Notes: a model not told the origin generated them from the sequence alone. A stretch of DNA of 50,365 bases from an uncultured Eubacteriales bacterium (GCA_902492005.1 CABUJV010000013.1:1-50365), one strand, 5' to 3'; positions 16,152-25,175 are shown, counted from the stretch's first letter. Program-made: numbers and translations.

Positions 16152-17957
16152 ATGTTTCGTTCGCTGCATATGAAGCTGGTGCTCATCATGGTGCTGCTCA
16201 TCCTGTCGCTGATGACGGTGGTGGGGGCCTTCCTGATGAACTCCGTGGTGCGCTTCTACCTGGATGACTTCTATGTCCAGATGCAGGATGTGTTCGGGGA
16301 CCAGGTCTTCCTGGACGATCTGCAGACCCCCACCCAGGACGAGCTGGAGGGGCGCATCGAGCCGGTGGATATGCTCAAGCAGGTGCTCAACTCCAACATG
16401 GGCCCTCTGGGCATCGACAACCGCACCCGCTATTACTATATCCTGGACAGCGCCACCGGCGCCTACCTGACCAGCTCCGATGATGCCGACACCCTGCGGG
16501 AGAAGACCCCCAACATCACCCATGTGGTCAACGCGCTGGCCCAGGGCGAGCTGACCGAGGTGGGCAGCGACAGCGACATCACGGCCTCCTACATGGATCT
16601 GGCCGTCCCCGTCCGGCGGGGGGACAGCAGCTACATCATCTACATCTACGACTCCCGCCAGACCATCTCCGAGCTGAACGCGTCCCTGTTCACCATTATT
16701 GTGGAGGCCCTGGTGTTCGGCCTCATCATTTCGGTGCTGCTCTCCTTCCTGCTGGCCAAGACCATGACCACCCCCATCGAACGGCTCACCGACGGCGTGA
16801 AGCGGGTGGCCTCCGGCAACTTCTCCCGGAAGATCGAGGTAGGCTCCCGGGACGAGATCGGCATCCTCACCGGCAACTTCAACCACATGGCCCGGAAGCT
16901 CCAGGACACCATCCAGGAGGCGGAGAACGAGCGCAACAAGCTGGACACCCTGTTCCTCCACATGACGGACGGCGTGGTGGCGTTCTCCCGGCTGGGACTG
17001 GTCATCCACAAGAACCCGGCGGCCGAGGAGATGCTGGGCCGCCCCATCGGAGATCAGACGGCCTACGGCGTCCTGTTCGGGGACATTGCCTCCCTGGAGC
17101 AGGTGCTGGCCCTGGAGCAGCCGGCCTACCTGTCCGGCGAGCGGGAGGCGGCCGGACGGACCCTGGAGCTGCTGCTGGCTCCCTTTGACGGGGAGCGGCA
17201 GGAGGGAGGCGTCATGGTGGTCATCCACGACGTCACTGAGCAGCGAAAGACCGAGGAGATGCGCCGGGAATTCGTGGCCAACGTGTCCCATGAGCTGCGC
17301 ACCCCGCTCACCAACATCCGCTCCTACGCCGAGACCCTGGCCGACAGTGCCGGGGACCTGCCCCCGGAGACCGAGAAGAGTTTCCTGGGGGTCATCCTCA
17401 ATGAATCCGACCGCATGACCCACATCGTGCAGGACCTGCTCACCCTCTCCCGGTTCGATTCGGGCCGCAGCGAGCTCAAGCTGGCCCGGTTCTCCTTCGA
17501 GGGGGCCATCCGGGACATGTACCACGCCGTGCTCATGGAGGCCCAGCGCCACGGGCATACTGTAACGCTGGAGCCGGAGCCCAACCTTCCCGGCATCGTG
17601 GGGGACCGGGAGCGTATCCTGCAGGTCATGATGAACGTCGTCTCCAATGCCATCAAGTACACCCCCGACGGGGGGAAGATCGGCATCTCCGCCGGCCGGG
17701 CGGGAGAGAAGGTGTGGATGGAGGTGTCCGACAACGGCATCGGCATCCCACCGGAGGACCGCTCCCGCATTTTCGAGCGGTTTTACCGGGTGGACAAGGC
17801 CCGCTCCCGCGAGTCCGGCGGCACGGGCCTGGGCCTCTCCATCGCCAAGGAGATCGTGGACCGGCATCAGGGGAGCATCGCGCTGGTGGACCGGCCCGGT
17901 CCCGGACTGACCATCCGCATTGAGCTGCCCGTGGAGGGTCCCGGCCATGAGCAGTAA
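16152..17957 (+). CDS. walK: sensor histidine kinase WalK
   Basis: Membrane kinase partner of WalR, 601 residues. Order: membrane segment (about 8-30), extracellular sensor region (31-180), second membrane segment (about 183-205), HAMP (206-258), PAS (about 270-370), HisKA with the phospho-acceptor histidine in NVSHELRTPL (about 380), and HATPase with MNVVSNAIKYTPDGG, DNGIGIP and GTGLGLSIAKEIV. This is the full WalK architecture. The stop overlaps the start of walH by 11 bases. Confidence 0.92.
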   Translation: MFRSLHMKLVLIMVLLILSLMTVVGAFLMNSVVRFYLDDFYVQMQDVFGDQVFLDDLQTPTQDELEGRIEPVDMLKQVLNSNMGPLGIDNRTRYYYILDSATGAYLTSSDDADTLREKTPNITHVVNALAQGELTEVGSDSDITASYMDLAVPVRRGDSSYIIYIYDSRQTISELNASLFTIIVEALVFGLIISVLLSFLLAKTMTTPIERLTDGVKRVASGNFSRKIEVGSRDEIGILTGNFNHMARKLQDTIQEAENERNKLDTLFLHMTDGVVAFSRLGLVIHKNPAAEEMLGRPIGDQTAYGVLFGDIASLEQVLALEQPAYLSGEREAAGRTLELLLAPFDGERQEGGVMVVIHDVTEQRKTEEMRREFVANVSHELRTPLTNIRSYAETLADSAGDLPPETEKSFLGVILNESDRMTHIVQDLLTLSRFDSGRSELKLARFSFEGAIRDMYHAVLMEAQRHGHTVTLEPEPNLPGIVGDRERILQVMMNVVSNAIKYTPDGGKIGISAGRAGEKVWMEVSDNGIGIPPEDRSRIFERFYRVDKARSRESGGTGLGLSIAKEIVDRHQGSIALVDRPGPGLTIRIELPVEGPGHEQ

Positions 17958-19311
17958 GGGGATGCGCCGGCTGGCGGAAGCGGGGAAAAGCCTGCTGATC
18001 CTGCTGCTGGCTCTTTCGGCGGTCTACCTGCTGGGCCGCACCCAGTTTTTGGACCAGGCCTCCGGCGCGGGCCAGGGCTGGGTGTCCGGGCTGGTGGGCC
18101 TTTTCGGCAGCGACCGGGACAGCCGGATTGGGCGGCCCATGGAGGGCGGCCAGGCCGCGGTGGTCCGCCCTGTCCGCATGGCAGTGACCAACGAGCGGGG
18201 GCGGTACGGCGGCCAGTACGATACCGGCCTGGTGGACGAGCTCTACAGCAAGATGCCCAACCTGCTGGCCGACGCTCTGACTGGTGCGGGCGAGCCGCGG
18301 CAGGTCTCCGAGCAGCGCTGGCGGGAGGCTCTGACGGACGCCGCGTCCAGCGTATATCTGGACCTGTTGGGGCAGGTGCCCCTTCCGGTCCTGGCCGCCT
18401 CGGTGGGCGGCGGGATCTCCGGTACGGACCTGGAGGCCCCGGTCCGCCGCCTGTTGCTCACCGCCGGCCGGGGCGGAGAGGCGGTGCTGTATTATATCAA
18501 TGAGAGGGACGGCTCGTATTATGCCTGCGATCTTTCCACCGGCCGGGACCTGGCCGAACGGCTGGCCGGCGCAGTGGAGGAATATTCCCCCAACGGGGTG
18601 CTCTTTGCCTTTGAGGACCCCCAGCAGTACGGTGAGCTGGCCCCCTACACCATGGTCAAGCAGGACGATTCCCCAGCTCCGGCCGCCTATCTGTGCTCCA
18701 ACCCAGTGCCCATCTACGACACGGATGAGGTGGACAGCCTGCTGCGGGATCTGTCCTTCCACCCCCAGGCCAGCCAGACCGTCCGCACCTCCAACGTCCT
18801 CTCCGTCCGGGAGGGCAGCGGCGATTCTCTGCGGCTCTATGACACCGGCGTGGCCATTTACCACGCCGCCACGGCGGAGGATTCCCGGTTCCCCATCCAC
18901 GGCGAGGGGGAAGTGCGCTCAGAGCTGGAGCTGGTGGAGGCGGCCTGGTCCCTGGTGGAGCAGGCCACGTCCGGCCGCCGGGGGGATGCCCGGCTGTATC
19001 TGGTCGGCCGGGACAGCAGAGAAGAGGACGTCACGCTCTACTTCGGCTACCAGCTCAGCGGAGCCGACGTTGTGGTCCGCCAGGACGGTTATGCTGCCAA
19101 GGTGACCATTCGCCAGAACAGCGTGGTGGACTTCACCCTGCAGCTGCGGACCTACCGGGCGGCGTCCGAGTCTGCGGCCCCGGTGCTGCCGGTGGCCCAG
19201 GCCGCAGCCGCCATGCGGGCCCTGGGCGTGGAAGGCTCGGAGCTGGTCCTCAGCTACCTGGATGCCGGAAACAGCAGCGATACCGTCTCTGCCCAGTGGG
19301 TGGCCCGCTGA
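17947..19311 (+). CDS. walH: WalH/YycH-like two-component accessory protein
   Basis: 454-residue protein with one N-terminal membrane segment (SLLILLLALSAVYLLG) and a large extracytoplasmic part. YycH proteins modulate WalK from outside. Sequence alone is poorly conserved; the assignment rests on topology, length and position directly after walK and before a walI-like gene. The ATG at 17947 overlaps walK and follows GGAGGG. Upstream in-frame codons to 17920 lie within walK and are not needed. Confidence 0.78.
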   Translation: MSSKGMRRLAEAGKSLLILLLALSAVYLLGRTQFLDQASGAGQGWVSGLVGLFGSDRDSRIGRPMEGGQAAVVRPVRMAVTNERGRYGGQYDTGLVDELYSKMPNLLADALTGAGEPRQVSEQRWREALTDAASSVYLDLLGQVPLPVLAASVGGGISGTDLEAPVRRLLLTAGRGGEAVLYYINERDGSYYACDLSTGRDLAERLAGAVEEYSPNGVLFAFEDPQQYGELAPYTMVKQDDSPAPAAYLCSNPVPIYDTDEVDSLLRDLSFHPQASQTVRTSNVLSVREGSGDSLRLYDTGVAIYHAATAEDSRFPIHGEGEVRSELELVEAAWSLVEQATSGRRGDARLYLVGRDSREEDVTLYFGYQLSGADVVVRQDGYAAKVTIRQNSVVDFTLQLRTYRAASESAAPVLPVAQAAAAMRALGVEGSELVLSYLDAGNSSDTVSAQWVAR

Positions 19312-19427
19312 ACGGCGCCGCCGCAAGACCAGCTATCAAAAGTCAAGAGGTCATCTGAAAAAGCAAATATGGAAAAAGGACAGCAAAAAAGCAGGCGACC
19401 AAGGCCGCCGGAAGGAGGTGAGGGGCC

Positions 19428-20237
19428 CTGGAGTGGTCCAAAATCAAAAACATCATCATCCTCATGCTCCTGGGGGTCAACCTCTTTCTGCTGGTGCTGG
19501 TGGCCGGGCGGGAGGCCCGCAGCGCCCAGTATCTGGAGAGCGCCCGGGACGAGGCGGTATCCATCCTGGAGAAGAATGGAATCGCCATGACGGCGGCCCT
19601 GCCCCGGGAGATGGAGCTGACTGCCATGACGGTGACCCGGGACGCCGCGGCCGAGCAGGCGCAGGCCGCCGGACTGCTGGGGGAGACCACCGCCGCGGAG
19701 GACGGGACGGGGTCCTATCAGGGGGAAAAGGGGACGGCCCGATTCTCCGCCGACGGCACCTTTTCCGTCTCCTTGAACGACGGAGCCTATCCCCGGGAGG
19801 GAGAGCCGCCGGGCCGGTTCGGACTGGCCTGTCTGCGGAAGATGGGCTTTGAGGGGGAGGCCTCGGAGTACGACGAGGCCAGTGGGACCCTGACGGTCCG
19901 GCAGACCTGGCAGGACGCTCCGGTCTTTTCCTGTGTGGCCACCCTTACCTATCAAGATGGGGAGCTGCGGAGCATCCAGGGCGCCCGGCTGACCGGCTCG
20001 CCGGCGGCGGAGGCCGGCGAGGCTCCGCTGACAGTGGCCACGGTGCTGCTGCGGTTCCTGGCCCATCTGAAGGACACCGGCGTTATCTGCCGGGAGATCC
20101 GGGGCATCACGGCGGGTTATACGCTGTCCACCGTGCAGATCAACCCCGTCCACATGGTGCCTGCCTGGTACATTGTCACCGATATCCAGAGCTACTATAT
20201 GGATGCCGTCACCGGCGTGGTGACGGTGGCGGGATGA
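19428..20237 (+). CDS. walI: WalI/YycI-like protein, CTG start
   Basis: The product starts at CTG (19428-19430) nine bases after a perfect AAGGAGG (19412-19418); a stop codon lies in frame just upstream and the first ATG is 12 codons further in. From the CTG the protein reads (M)EWSKIKNIIILMLLGVNLFL, matching the MDWSKIKNI start typical of YycI, which the internal ATG would remove. 269 residues: one membrane anchor (about 8-25), then an extracytoplasmic domain. YycI works with YycH to adjust WalK activity. The 116-base gap after walH contains no other gene. Confidence 0.82.
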   Translation: MEWSKIKNIIILMLLGVNLFLLVLVAGREARSAQYLESARDEAVSILEKNGIAMTAALPREMELTAMTVTRDAAAEQAQAAGLLGETTAAEDGTGSYQGEKGTARFSADGTFSVSLNDGAYPREGEPPGRFGLACLRKMGFEGEASEYDEASGTLTVRQTWQDAPVFSCVATLTYQDGELRSIQGARLTGSPAAEAGEAPLTVATVLLRFLAHLKDTGVICREIRGITAGYTLSTVQINPVHMVPAWYIVTDIQSYYMDAVTGVVTVAG

Positions 20238-20257
20238 ACGTTCTATTCTGTACAGGC

Positions 20258-20289
20258 GGCCTGGAGCAAGGCTCCAGGCCGTCTGTTTG
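20258..20289 (+). terminator. terminator of the wal operon
   Basis: GGCCTGGAGC (20258-20267) pairs with GCTCCAGGCC (20271-20280), followed by GTCTGTTTGT. Confidence 0.8.
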
Positions 20290-20368
20290 TATTGCCGCCC
20301 TTTTCAAATGCGGCAGCCAACATCCCGCGCAGACGCTTTCCCGGCGCATTGAGTCCGGCGGATCAACT

Positions 20369-20406
20369 GGCAGAGGGGCCTCACCGTACGGTGAGGCCCC
20401 TCTGCC
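20369..20406. repeat. 38-bp perfect palindrome
   Basis: Two 19-base arms meet with no spacer (centre CGTACG at 20387/20388). It lies between convergent genes, 30 bases after the transporter stop. There is no T run on either side, so it may be a transcript-end stabiliser, a weak terminator or a protein site. Confidence 0.7.
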
Positions 20407-20435
20407 GGTTTGCAGATGCCGGTGGGAAAAGCGGC

Positions 20436-21764
20436 TTAGATCCCCCCTTTGGCGATGCCTAGGATGATAACGGCCAGCGTGACCAGACAAAATACATACT
20501 TGCCCAGATAAGTCACCCACTGCCCAGGCGGCGAAGCCCGGCCCTTCCCCATTTCCGAGCGGACAAAGTCGCCGCCCATGATCCAGAAGAGCAGCACCGC
20601 GGAGACCAGTGCGCCGATGGGAATGATGTAGATGGAGACAGCGTCCATCCAGGCGCTGACCACGTCGCCGTTTTCGATAAAGACGCCGACGGCCGCCGCC
20701 GCCCCGGTGACGATCAGGCTGGCCTTTACCCGCGAGAGCTGGAAGCGGTTCTGCAGGGCCTCAATGGGCGTTTCAAACAGGTTGACGATGGAGGTGAGGC
20801 CGGCAAAGAGGATGGCAATAAAGAAGATCACGGAGATCAGCCGCCCGCCCAGAATGCTCTGGAAGATGGCGGGCATGGTGATGAACATCAGGGGCGGCCC
20901 GGAGGAGGGGTCCAGCCCGAAGGCGAATACGGCGGGGATTACCACCATGGAGGCCAGAATGGCGGCGAGGGTGTCAAAAATGGCGATGCGCCGGGCACAG
21001 ACAATGCAGTCCTCGGCATCGTTCAGGTAGGAGCCGTATACCACTGTGCCGGACCCGGCCAGGGACAGGGAGAAGAAGCACTGCCCCAGGGCGTACACCC
21101 AGGTATCGGCTTTGAGCAGGTATTCCCACTGGGGGATAAACAGATAGCGGTAGCCGTCGATGGCGCCCGGAAGGAAGGCCACCCGTATGGCCATGATGAG
21201 GAAGAGAACAAAAAACAGAGGCATCATAAACTTGTTGATGCGCTCAATCCCGCTGTTGATGCCGGCGATCATGACGACAAAGGTGATGGCCAGGGCCAGC
21301 ATGTGCCAGCCGATGCTGCCGAAATCGCCCACGATGGCGCCGAAGTAGGCGCCGGTATCGCCGGACAGCATGGATCCGGTAACCGACCCGGCGGTATAGC
21401 GCAGGACCCATGCCATGACCACAGCATAGCCGATGCCGATGGCCAGAGAGCCGGCCACGGGAAGGATGCCGATGTTTTTCAGCGGCAGGTTATGCTGGGT
21501 AAGGGCCTTGCGGAAGGTTCCCAGGGGGCCGGTCCGCCCCCAGCGGCCAAAGGCGATCTCGCCGGACACGCCGATCAGGCCCAGAAACAGCGCGATGGTA
21601 AAATACGCGACCAGGAATGCGCCGCCGCCGTACTTGGCGGCCCGGTAAGGAAAGGCCCAGACGTTGGCCATGCCCACGGCGGAGCCGATGCAGGCCAGAA
21701 TGAATCCCCAGCGGTCGCCCCACTGTGCCCGGCTTGGGGCACTGGTCTTGTTTGCTTCTCCCAT
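20436..21764 (-). CDS. NSS (SLC6) family sodium-dependent transporter, probably for tryptophan
   Basis: 442-residue sodium:neurotransmitter symporter of the LeuT fold with about 11-12 membrane segments. The first segment carries the family hallmark GFILACIGSAVGMANVWAFP (unwound substrate- and Na+-binding helix). Bacterial members import amino acids; one, TnaT of Symbiobacterium, takes up tryptophan. Its start is 50 bases after the tryptophanase stop, so a tryptophan substrate is a reasonable inference, but it is not provable from this sequence. Confidence 0.88.
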   Translation of the reverse strand: MGEANKTSAPSRAQWGDRWGFILACIGSAVGMANVWAFPYRAAKYGGGAFLVAYFTIALFLGLIGVSGEIAFGRWGRTGPLGTFRKALTQHNLPLKNIGILPVAGSLAIGIGYAVVMAWVLRYTAGSVTGSMLSGDTGAYFGAIVGDFGSIGWHMLALAITFVVMIAGINSGIERINKFMMPLFFVLFLIMAIRVAFLPGAIDGYRYLFIPQWEYLLKADTWVYALGQCFFSLSLAGSGTVVYGSYLNDAEDCIVCARRIAIFDTLAAILASMVVIPAVFAFGLDPSSGPPLMFITMPAIFQSILGGRLISVIFFIAILFAGLTSIVNLFETPIEALQNRFQLSRVKASLIVTGAAAAVGVFIENGDVVSAWMDAVSIYIIPIGALVSAVLLFWIMGGDFVRSEMGKGRASPPGQWVTYLGKYVFCLVTLAVIILGIAKGGI

Positions 21765-21814
21765 GAAAACACCTCATTCTTTCCAGTCTGATTTCTGGGG
21801 GGAGTTGGGGAGAA

Positions 21815-23203
21815 TTATGCGTCGATGGGGGCCAGCGTGGCCTGGAAGTGGCGCAGCACCTTGGGACCCCACACGATGCGGTAGCCGTGCTGCAATTCCT
21901 CACGCCGCTGCCAGACGTTGTGGATGGCCTCCACCGCCAGGTCGAAATGAGACTGGGTGTAGACCCGGCGGGGGATGGCAAGACGAGTGAATTCATTGAT
22001 GGAGCGCACCGCCTCTCCGGTGTCGGGGTCCGGGTCCATCATGTAGGACCCGATGTCGCAGGCCCGGATACCGCACTCCTTGTAGAGTTCCACGCTCAGT
22101 ACCTGGCCGGGGAACTCATACCACGGGATCTGCGGATAGAACTTCTGGGCGTCCAGGAAGATGCCGTGCCCGCCGGCCGGCTTCTGATAGGGGATGCCCA
22201 GCTCATCCAGGCGGCCGCCGAGGTAGGCGATGCTGCCCAGCCGGTAGGTCAGATAGCTCTCGTCCATGCCCTCGTACAGGCCGGCGGCAAGGCATTCCAG
22301 GTCGCGCCCGTTCAGGCCGCCGTATGTATAGAACCCCTCGAAGCTGATGCAGTTGGCCTTGATGCCGGGGATCAGGGGACTGTCCGGGTCCTTGATGCCA
22401 ATCACCCCTCCCATATTGACCAGCGTATCCTTTTTGGCGGACATGGTGAACATATCGGCGTAGCTGAAGCACTCACGAACGATCTCCGGGATGCTCTTGC
22501 CGGCGTAACCTTCCTCGCGCTGCTGAATGAACATGGCGTTTTCCGCATAGCGGGCGGCGTCGATGCAGAGTGGGATACCGTATTTTTGGCAGATTCGGGA
22601 TACCTCCCGCAGGTTGGCCATGGAGACGGGCTGCCCGCCGGCCGAGTTGTTGGTGAGAGTCATGACCACCAGCCCCATGTTTTCCGGGCCCTTTTCCAGG
22701 ATGGTCTGCTCCATGAGCGCGGTGTCCATGTTTCCTTTGAAGGGCGCGACCAGCTCAGGGTGCTTGGCTTCCTCGCAGACGCACTCCAGCGTCCGGGCGC
22801 CGGAGAGCACCACATGGCCGCGGGTGGTGTCAAAAAACAGGTTGGCCAGGGCGTAAGTTCCCGGGTGCAGGAGGTTGGGAAACAGGACCTTTTCGGCCGC
22901 CCGGCCCTGGTGTACCGGGCAGAAAAAGCCGTAGCCGAATACGTCCTGGCAGGCCTGGATGAAGCGGTAGTAGCTCTTCGCGCCGGCGTAGGCCTCGTCG
23001 CCCCGCATGAGCGCCGACCACATCTCCGAACTCATGGCGTTGGTGCCGGAGTCCGTCAGGGTGTCGATGTAGACATCCTCCCCCTTCAGCCGGAACAGGT
23101 TGTAGCTCGCCTCCTGGATCTTGTCGCAGCGCTCTTCTCGGGTCAGCATTTTGATGTTTTCCACCATTTTGATGCGGAACGGCTCGGGAATGTACTTGAC
23201 CAT
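21815..23203 (-). CDS. tnaA: tryptophanase (tryptophan indole-lyase)
   Basis: PLP lyase that splits tryptophan to indole, pyruvate and ammonia. 462 residues; PLP lysine K258 in MSAKKD. Tyrosine phenol-lyase is the close alternative, but diagnostic residues favour tryptophanase: Asp125 in FFDTT (Thr in phenol-lyases) and Ile384 in ACDIGS (Arg in phenol-lyases). Position 382 is Cys where E. coli TnaA has Val. The start at 23203 has GGAGG eight bases upstream; the open frame continues to 23764 through the HTH gene region but is not used. No TnaC-like Trp-containing leader was found. It is probably co-transcribed with the NSS transporter. Confidence 0.93.
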   Translation of the reverse strand: MVKYIPEPFRIKMVENIKMLTREERCDKIQEASYNLFRLKGEDVYIDTLTDSGTNAMSSEMWSALMRGDEAYAGAKSYYRFIQACQDVFGYGFFCPVHQGRAAEKVLFPNLLHPGTYALANLFFDTTRGHVVLSGARTLECVCEEAKHPELVAPFKGNMDTALMEQTILEKGPENMGLVVMTLTNNSAGGQPVSMANLREVSRICQKYGIPLCIDAARYAENAMFIQQREEGYAGKSIPEIVRECFSYADMFTMSAKKDTLVNMGGVIGIKDPDSPLIPGIKANCISFEGFYTYGGLNGRDLECLAAGLYEGMDESYLTYRLGSIAYLGGRLDELGIPYQKPAGGHGIFLDAQKFYPQIPWYEFPGQVLSVELYKECGIRACDIGSYMMDPDPDTGEAVRSINEFTRLAIPRRVYTQSHFDLAVEAIHNVWQRREELQHGYRIVWGPKVLRHFQATLAPIDA

Positions 23204-23325
23204 GTTTGATACCTCCAAAAAAATATATTTGCAGGTACCCCGGTCCCCGGCGGTGCGGAGTGGTTGTGCCGGGTAGCGGACAGTACAGGCTGACAAAGGG
23301 GAATCTTCCATTGTAGGGATGGGGG

Positions 23326-23799
23326 CTACTGGCCGATGTGATCCAGCACGACCTCTTCGAAATGGAGGGGGGACAGCCGGCAGGCGTTGAGCTGATCGGC
23401 CAGATGCAGGACCAGTTCCCGTTGAGTGGAGATGTCCCGGATGACGCGGACCTGGACCCAGGCGCCCGACTGCGGACAGAGGCACTGGAGGCCGTAGGTT
23501 TCGTATGTACCCAGGGTGCTGTCCTCCACCGTGGAGCATATGGTCTGATAGCGCGCGCCGCATCCGGTGGGGAGAGCGGTATCGGGCGACTGCCGGTCCA
23601 GCCTTTCCAGCACCCCCTGGCAGCGGGCCTGCCATTGGGAGAGGGTCTGGCCGCGGAAGCGCGTTCCACGGAGCAGGTCGGTCAGGTTCTGCGGCGTGGT
23701 GCGCAGCAAGCGCGCGAAGACCTTTTGGGGGATGTTGCGCCGGTTGAGCTCCGGCAGCAGCCATAGCCCCAGATCATTCAGCGGGCGTCTCTTTGTCAT
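23326..23799 (-). CDS. small HTH protein with DUF6514-like C-terminus
   Basis: 157 residues. The N-terminal ~60 residues form an XRE-like helix-turn-helix (RNIPQKVFARLLRTTPQNLTDLLRG). The C-terminal part (YETYGLQCLC ... VRVIRDISTQRELVLHLADQ ... LSPLHFEEVVLDHIG) resembles a small clostridial domain I recall as DUF6514. The ATG at 23799 follows AGGAG at nine bases. It lies 122 bases upstream of tnaA on the same strand and is a candidate regulator of it; this is inference from position. Confidence 0.75.
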   Translation of the reverse strand: MTKRRPLNDLGLWLLPELNRRNIPQKVFARLLRTTPQNLTDLLRGTRFRGQTLSQWQARCQGVLERLDRQSPDTALPTGCGARYQTICSTVEDSTLGTYETYGLQCLCPQSGAWVQVRVIRDISTQRELVLHLADQLNACRLSPLHFEEVVLDHIGQ

Positions 23800-23833
23800 C
23801 GGCTCACGCTCCTATCTTGTTGTGCAGATTGGT

Positions 23834-23865
23834 ACTTTACATCACACAAAGAGTAATGTTAAAAT
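23834..23865. promoter_or_regulatory. overlapping divergent promoters
   Basis: Minus strand: TTAACA (23862-23857), 17 bases, TAAAGT (23839-23834), serving the HTH gene. Plus strand: TTTACA (23836-23841), 18 bases, TAAAAT (23860-23865), serving the gene at 23989. Each -35 overlaps the other promoter's -10, so the two should compete for polymerase. Confidence 0.55.
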
Positions 23866-23988
23866 GGGACTGGAATTCTATGGCAACATCGTAAAGCAGA
23901 AGGCGCAAACCGTCAAACTCCAATTTGAACTGCGGCCATCGACCAGGATGATAGCCATGATAAAATGAGTAATCGCAGGTGATAAAAA

Positions 23989-24369
23989 ATGCTTTCAACA
24001 CGGCTGAAAGAACTGAAGGATCAGAGAAAATTAACGAACCAACAATTATCGGATTTGTCAGGAGTGCCGGTTGGTACCATCAACCGTATCATGGCCGGTC
24101 AGACCGATAACCCCAGCTTTCAGACGGTATGCGACATGGTGATGGCTATGGGCGGGTCGCTGGACGAGCTGGCCGGGATCCAGGCCCCGGGCGGGAAAGA
24201 GACGCTGCCTCCGAGCGAGGACCTGATCCGGCTGTACGAGAGGACCATCGAGGGGAAGGAGAAGCGGCTGCACCGCCTGTTCTTTTTCTGCTGTGCGCTG
24301 ATTGCATTTTTGATGGGTGTGCTGATCTATGACCTGGCCCACCCGATGGTGGGATTCTTTCGGCAGTGA
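23989..24369 (+). CDS. membrane-anchored XRE-family HTH protein
   Basis: 126 residues: an N-terminal XRE helix-turn-helix (about 3-60; LTNQQLSDLSGVPVGTINRI), a charged linker with IRLYERTIEGKEKRLHR, and a C-terminal membrane segment (about 96-114). The arrangement suggests a DNA-binding protein tethered to the membrane. Target unknown; the divergent neighbours are the tryptophanase genes. The DNA upstream (23866-23988) is AT-rich with no other gene. Confidence 0.8.
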   Translation: MLSTRLKELKDQRKLTNQQLSDLSGVPVGTINRIMAGQTDNPSFQTVCDMVMAMGGSLDELAGIQAPGGKETLPPSEDLIRLYERTIEGKEKRLHRLFFFCCALIAFLMGVLIYDLAHPMVGFFRQ

Positions 24370-24402
24370 GGGGCTTTTGGCGAACCGGCCCTCCGGGCGT
24401 CA

Positions 24403-24440
24403 AAACGCGCATGGCTTCCAATTGGGAGCCATGCGCGTTT
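24403..24440 (+). terminator. terminator after the membrane HTH gene
   Basis: A 14-bp perfect stem (24403-24416 with 24427-24440); the T tail is short (GTTT). Confidence 0.7.
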
Positions 24441-24530
24441 CGATGTTGGTTGAAAAGGGAGACAAAGGATGGGCGTGCCCCGGCATAACCCCGCCCAAAT
24501 TCGCAATACTAGCAGGGAGGTGATAGCGGC

Positions 24531-25160
24531 GTGCGGAAAGTAGACGAGCGGGCCGGCTGTACGGCGGCGGAAGAGGAACTGTTTCAGGCGGTGGAACGGC
24601 GTCTGATGGAGGATGTCCGCCCCAGCGCGGCGCTGGAACGGCTCTTTGCCGGGCCCACGCCCCCTGCGTTTGCGGTGCTGCAGCGGCTGAAGGCTACGCC
24701 CCAGTCTCCGGTGCACCACCCGGAGGGGAACGTGTGGAACCACACCATGCTGGTGGTGGACGAGGCGGCAAAGCGGCGGGCAGAGAGCCGCTGCCCCGCT
24801 GCGCTGATGTGGGCGGCGCTGCTCCACGACATCGGCAAGCCGGACACGACGCGGGTGCGGGGAGGGAAGATCACCTCCTATGACCATGACAAGGTTGGCG
24901 CCGGGCTGGCCCGGCGGTTTTTGTCCCGCTTTTCCATGGAGCCGGCCTTGATCGACCGGATCTGCGCCCTGATCCGATACCACATGCAGGTCCTGTTTGC
25001 GGCAAAGGGAATGCCCTTTGGCGATGCAGCGGGGATGCGGGTCCACGCCGACGTCCGGGAGGTGGCCCTGCTGGGCCTCTGCGACCGTATGGGCCGGCTT
25101 CATGCGGACCCGGAAAAGGAACTGGAGAACATTCGGGCGTTTCTGCGCCTGAATCCATAA
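24531..25160 (+). CDS. HD-domain phosphohydrolase
   Basis: 209 residues. The HD motif is LLHDIGKP (about 103-110), preceded by the first ligand histidine in NHTMLVVDEA and followed by SYDHDKVGA and IRYHMQVL. The pattern resembles the HD part of CCA-adding enzymes and HDIG hydrolases, suggesting a nucleotide phosphohydrolase; the substrate is unknown. GTG start with GGGAGGTGAT upstream. It ends 15 bases before the DUF255 gene, so the two are probably co-transcribed. Confidence 0.85.
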   Translation: MRKVDERAGCTAAEEELFQAVERRLMEDVRPSAALERLFAGPTPPAFAVLQRLKATPQSPVHHPEGNVWNHTMLVVDEAAKRRAESRCPAALMWAALLHDIGKPDTTRVRGGKITSYDHDKVGAGLARRFLSRFSMEPALIDRICALIRYHMQVLFAAKGMPFGDAAGMRVHADVREVALLGLCDRMGRLHADPEKELENIRAFLRLNP

Positions 25161-25175
25161 AGGAGAGGAGCCGCC

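Noticed and set aside
15996..17948. 650-codon open frame on the minus strand
   Set aside because: A mirror of walK in a GC-rich stretch; no plausible start site or domains.
21815..23203. Tyrosine phenol-lyase as the identity of the beta-lyase
   Set aside because: The Arg that binds the phenol hydroxyl is Ile (384), and the Thr typical of phenol-lyases is Asp (125).
23204..23311. In-frame 36-codon extension of tnaA beginning MEDSPLSACTVRYPA, considered as a TnaC-like leader
   Set aside because: No stop separates it from tnaA and it has no Trp codon, whereas TnaC function needs a Trp residue. The GGAGG before 23203 explains the true start.
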